A stretch of DNA of 17,801 nucleotides, from positions 1-17,801 of the forward strand of contig JADNYV010000696.1 in assembly GCA_015501055.1 (NCBI GenBank), in the 5' to 3' direction. Positions 16,735 to 17,801 of the stretch are shown here, one piece after another; within the stretch, counting starts at the first letter, position 1, and every line of letters starts with the position of its first letter. The notes beneath the pieces were generated by a model that saw only the letters and a list, made by a program, of their open reading frames with translations, was not told the DNA's origin and did no database searches. The position numbers and the translations under genes are program-made. The DNA comes from Mucidula mucida. Its lineage: Eukaryota; Basidiomycota; Agaricomycetes; Agaricales; Physalacriaceae.

Positions 16735-17221
16735 TTACTTCTTTCCAGTAGTGTCTATGGCATCTCCGTTTTTACACGCGATGATCTTCAGTTTAGCTGT
16801 CCCGACAGTCTCGTTTCCTTCCATCTTGAACGACGGATTCTTCACAATAAATGTCCAGACGTCGTCACATAAGCGATATGTATGGAGATGTCCTAATGAC
16901 AGTTAATTAACGCGATGAGGACAACATGACGAAACATGCCTTCAGCGTCGTTTTGTGCTTCACTTGCCGCACCATCGTGTCCGCCAGTGATTTATCGAAC
17001 TGACAAGTTCAGTAGTTGCCAGAGGGAGTACGAGCAGAGCGAACCTGTTGTAGAACTTTCATGGCGAGCTGTGGTGTAATGGCCCCGCTCGTGATTAGCT
17101 CGTCCAATGAATCCGTCAACGCCATCCCAATACTAAGCACCGTCCGATTAGTAGCGTAGACAGCTTGATGCCAGTAGACGCACGAAGATCCACGGTAGAA
17201 CTCGTAATAAGCAGACGCCAT
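16735..17221 (-). CDS. TOA2: TFIIA small (gamma) subunit, with a one-nucleotide problem at intron 3
   Basis: Exons on the minus strand are 17221-17184, 17132-17045, 16999-16940 and 16892-16735. The sequence carries TFIIA-gamma landmarks: [40 protein letters not shown], then [20 protein letters not shown] and [18 protein letters not shown]. Its product pairs with the large TFIIA subunit and stabilises TBP on promoters; N-terminal residues form the four-helix bundle, C-terminal ones the beta-barrel. Introns 1 (51 nt) and 2 (45 nt) are canonical. Intron 3 (16939-16893, 47 nt) starts GCATGT and ends CATTAG. With that junction the exons sum to 344 nt, one short of a full frame; the expected Lys-Gly-His needs one extra G. 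The cause could be a frameshift mutation, a non-canonical splice boundary or a sequence error. The N-terminal start is fixed by family homology. The next upstream gene lies on the same strand. Confidence 0.88.
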
Positions 17222-17429
17222 GTTGCGACAATGGCAGTCGGAAAGCAAGTGCTATAGCGCTGACTCAGCACTGCATAACATATCATAGGCGCCCTGTGTA
17301 CAGAAAACATTGTATTGCAGGCGGCTACATATAATGTACACATGTAAAGAACTACATGCCCGAAGAGGAGTCCAACAAAGAACCAAAGACCAAGTCCGCA
17401 CCAAGTCCGCATTGGCGAATGTTCGAAGT
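17222..17429 (-). promoter_or_regulatory. Upstream region of TOA2
   Basis: This 208-bp spacer lies between the stop of the upstream minus-strand gene and the TOA2 ATG. It contains GCTGACTCAGC (about 17259-17269), an 11-bp palindrome with the core TGACTCA recognised by Gcn4/AP-1-type bZIP factors, some 40 bp before the ATG. No other feature stands out. Confidence 0.4.
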
Positions 17430-17801
17430 TCAATAATTTGGCAATCTCTTAAGCGCAGGCGGGCGAGGCTCAGAAGGAGTACGAAGCGACGGTGGCCTCT
17501 GTGACTCCCCGTCTTCATCCTGCTCCCGCGGCCTCTCCCCACGATCCACATAATCCGGTGGAAGCTCGACGATATCCTCTTCGTACACCCTCACAGGCGC
17601 ACGCCCACCATCACGATGTAGAACGATGACTCGCTGAGGAGACGCCGTAGTCGGTCTCTCGCTCTGCTCCGAAACATACGTTGACGCTCCAACAGTCGTT
17701 CGGCGGCCCAATGTGGGCGAAGCGTACCATCGATGGGAGGTAGCGCGCTGCACCAAGGCCCATGGGTGCACCAATTTCCAGGGTGGGCACAGTAACTTTC
17801 T
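17430..17801 (-). CDS. 3' end of an unidentified gene, tail with PPxY motif (partial)
   Basis: A minus-strand frame is open from the window edge (17801) to TGA at 17432-17430, giving 123 residues without an ATG that I trust, so the gene starts outside the window or behind an intron (a possible acceptor ends GGTGCAG near 17747). The tail is hydrophilic, rich in Arg, Glu, Pro and Ser. It contains VIVLHRDGGRAP and ELPPDYVD, wording I associate with the cytosolic C-termini of basidiomycete membrane proteins. PPDY matches the PPxY motif bound by WW domains of Nedd4/Rsp5 ubiquitin ligases. No transmembrane segment is in view, so membrane location is inference. Confidence 0.5.
   Translation of the reverse strand, partial: RKLLCPPWKLVHPWALVQRATSHRWYASPTLGRRTTVGASTYVSEQSERPTTASPQRVIVLHRDGGRAPVRVYEEDIVELPPDYVDRGERPREQDEDGESQRPPSLRTPSEPRPPALKRLPNY

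Noticed and set aside
17252..17551. Minus-strand frames crossing the TOA2 upstream region
   Set aside because: They overlap the upstream gene's tail in another frame and the TOA2 promoter; they show no domain and no start context.
1..17801. tRNA, rRNA, CRISPR array or bacterial-type operon
   Set aside because: I looked for cloverleaf-like segments, direct-repeat arrays and Shine-Dalgarno-linked genes and saw none; the intron-rich layout is eukaryotic.

Overview
The window looks like nuclear DNA of a filamentous basidiomycete, most likely an Agaricomycete. Genes are densely packed and split by many introns of 45-56 nt with GT(N)NGT donors, CTRAY-like branch points and YAG acceptors. Gene starts are preceded by CT-rich tracts. 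The gene families (Skt5/Chs4 with a CaaX end, a Kre9/Knh1-like GPI protein, a seven-helix fungal membrane protein, a GH88 hydrolase) fit that group. I cannot name the species. All spliced models were built by hand from splice signals, reading frame and family knowledge.

Region 1 (1-5463): a complete Ty1/copia LTR retrotransposon on the minus strand (282-5243). It has two 159-bp LTRs that I read as identical, a TTCTT target duplication, an uninterrupted 1499-codon Gag-Pol frame, a primer site matching the anticodon arm of initiator tRNA-Met, and a polypurine tract that overlaps the stop codon. It lies in the upstream region of the next gene, about 215 bp from its ATG.

Region 2 (5464-10690, plus strand): an 11-exon gene for a 299-residue seven-transmembrane protein, followed by a six-exon gene for an 1128-residue protein. 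The second protein carries five copies of a very regular C-X4-C-X12-C-X2-[C/H] element, each followed by a basic segment, separated by Pro/Ser/Thr- and Tyr/Pro-rich stretches. I do not recognise this architecture; it is the best candidate here for an undescribed system.

Region 3 (10691-15098, mostly minus strand): a convergent 3' zone that may hold a tiny two-exon gene; an Skt5/Chs4-type chitin synthase activator (11059-12973); a gap with a doubtful Cys-rich tail-anchored mini-protein; and a seven-exon secreted GH88 uronyl hydrolase (13625-15098).

Region 4 (15099-17801): a divergent promoter region, a Kre9/Knh1-like GPI-anchored protein (15784-16533, plus), the small TFIIA subunit gene TOA2 (16735-17221, minus), and the 3' end of another minus-strand gene cut by the window edge. 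TOA2 carries an odd third intron: a GC donor, and the frame closes only if one extra nucleotide is supplied.

Three neighbours (Skt5-like, GH88, Kre9-like) concern the cell wall or polysaccharides, but they lie on different strands and nothing shows co-regulation.
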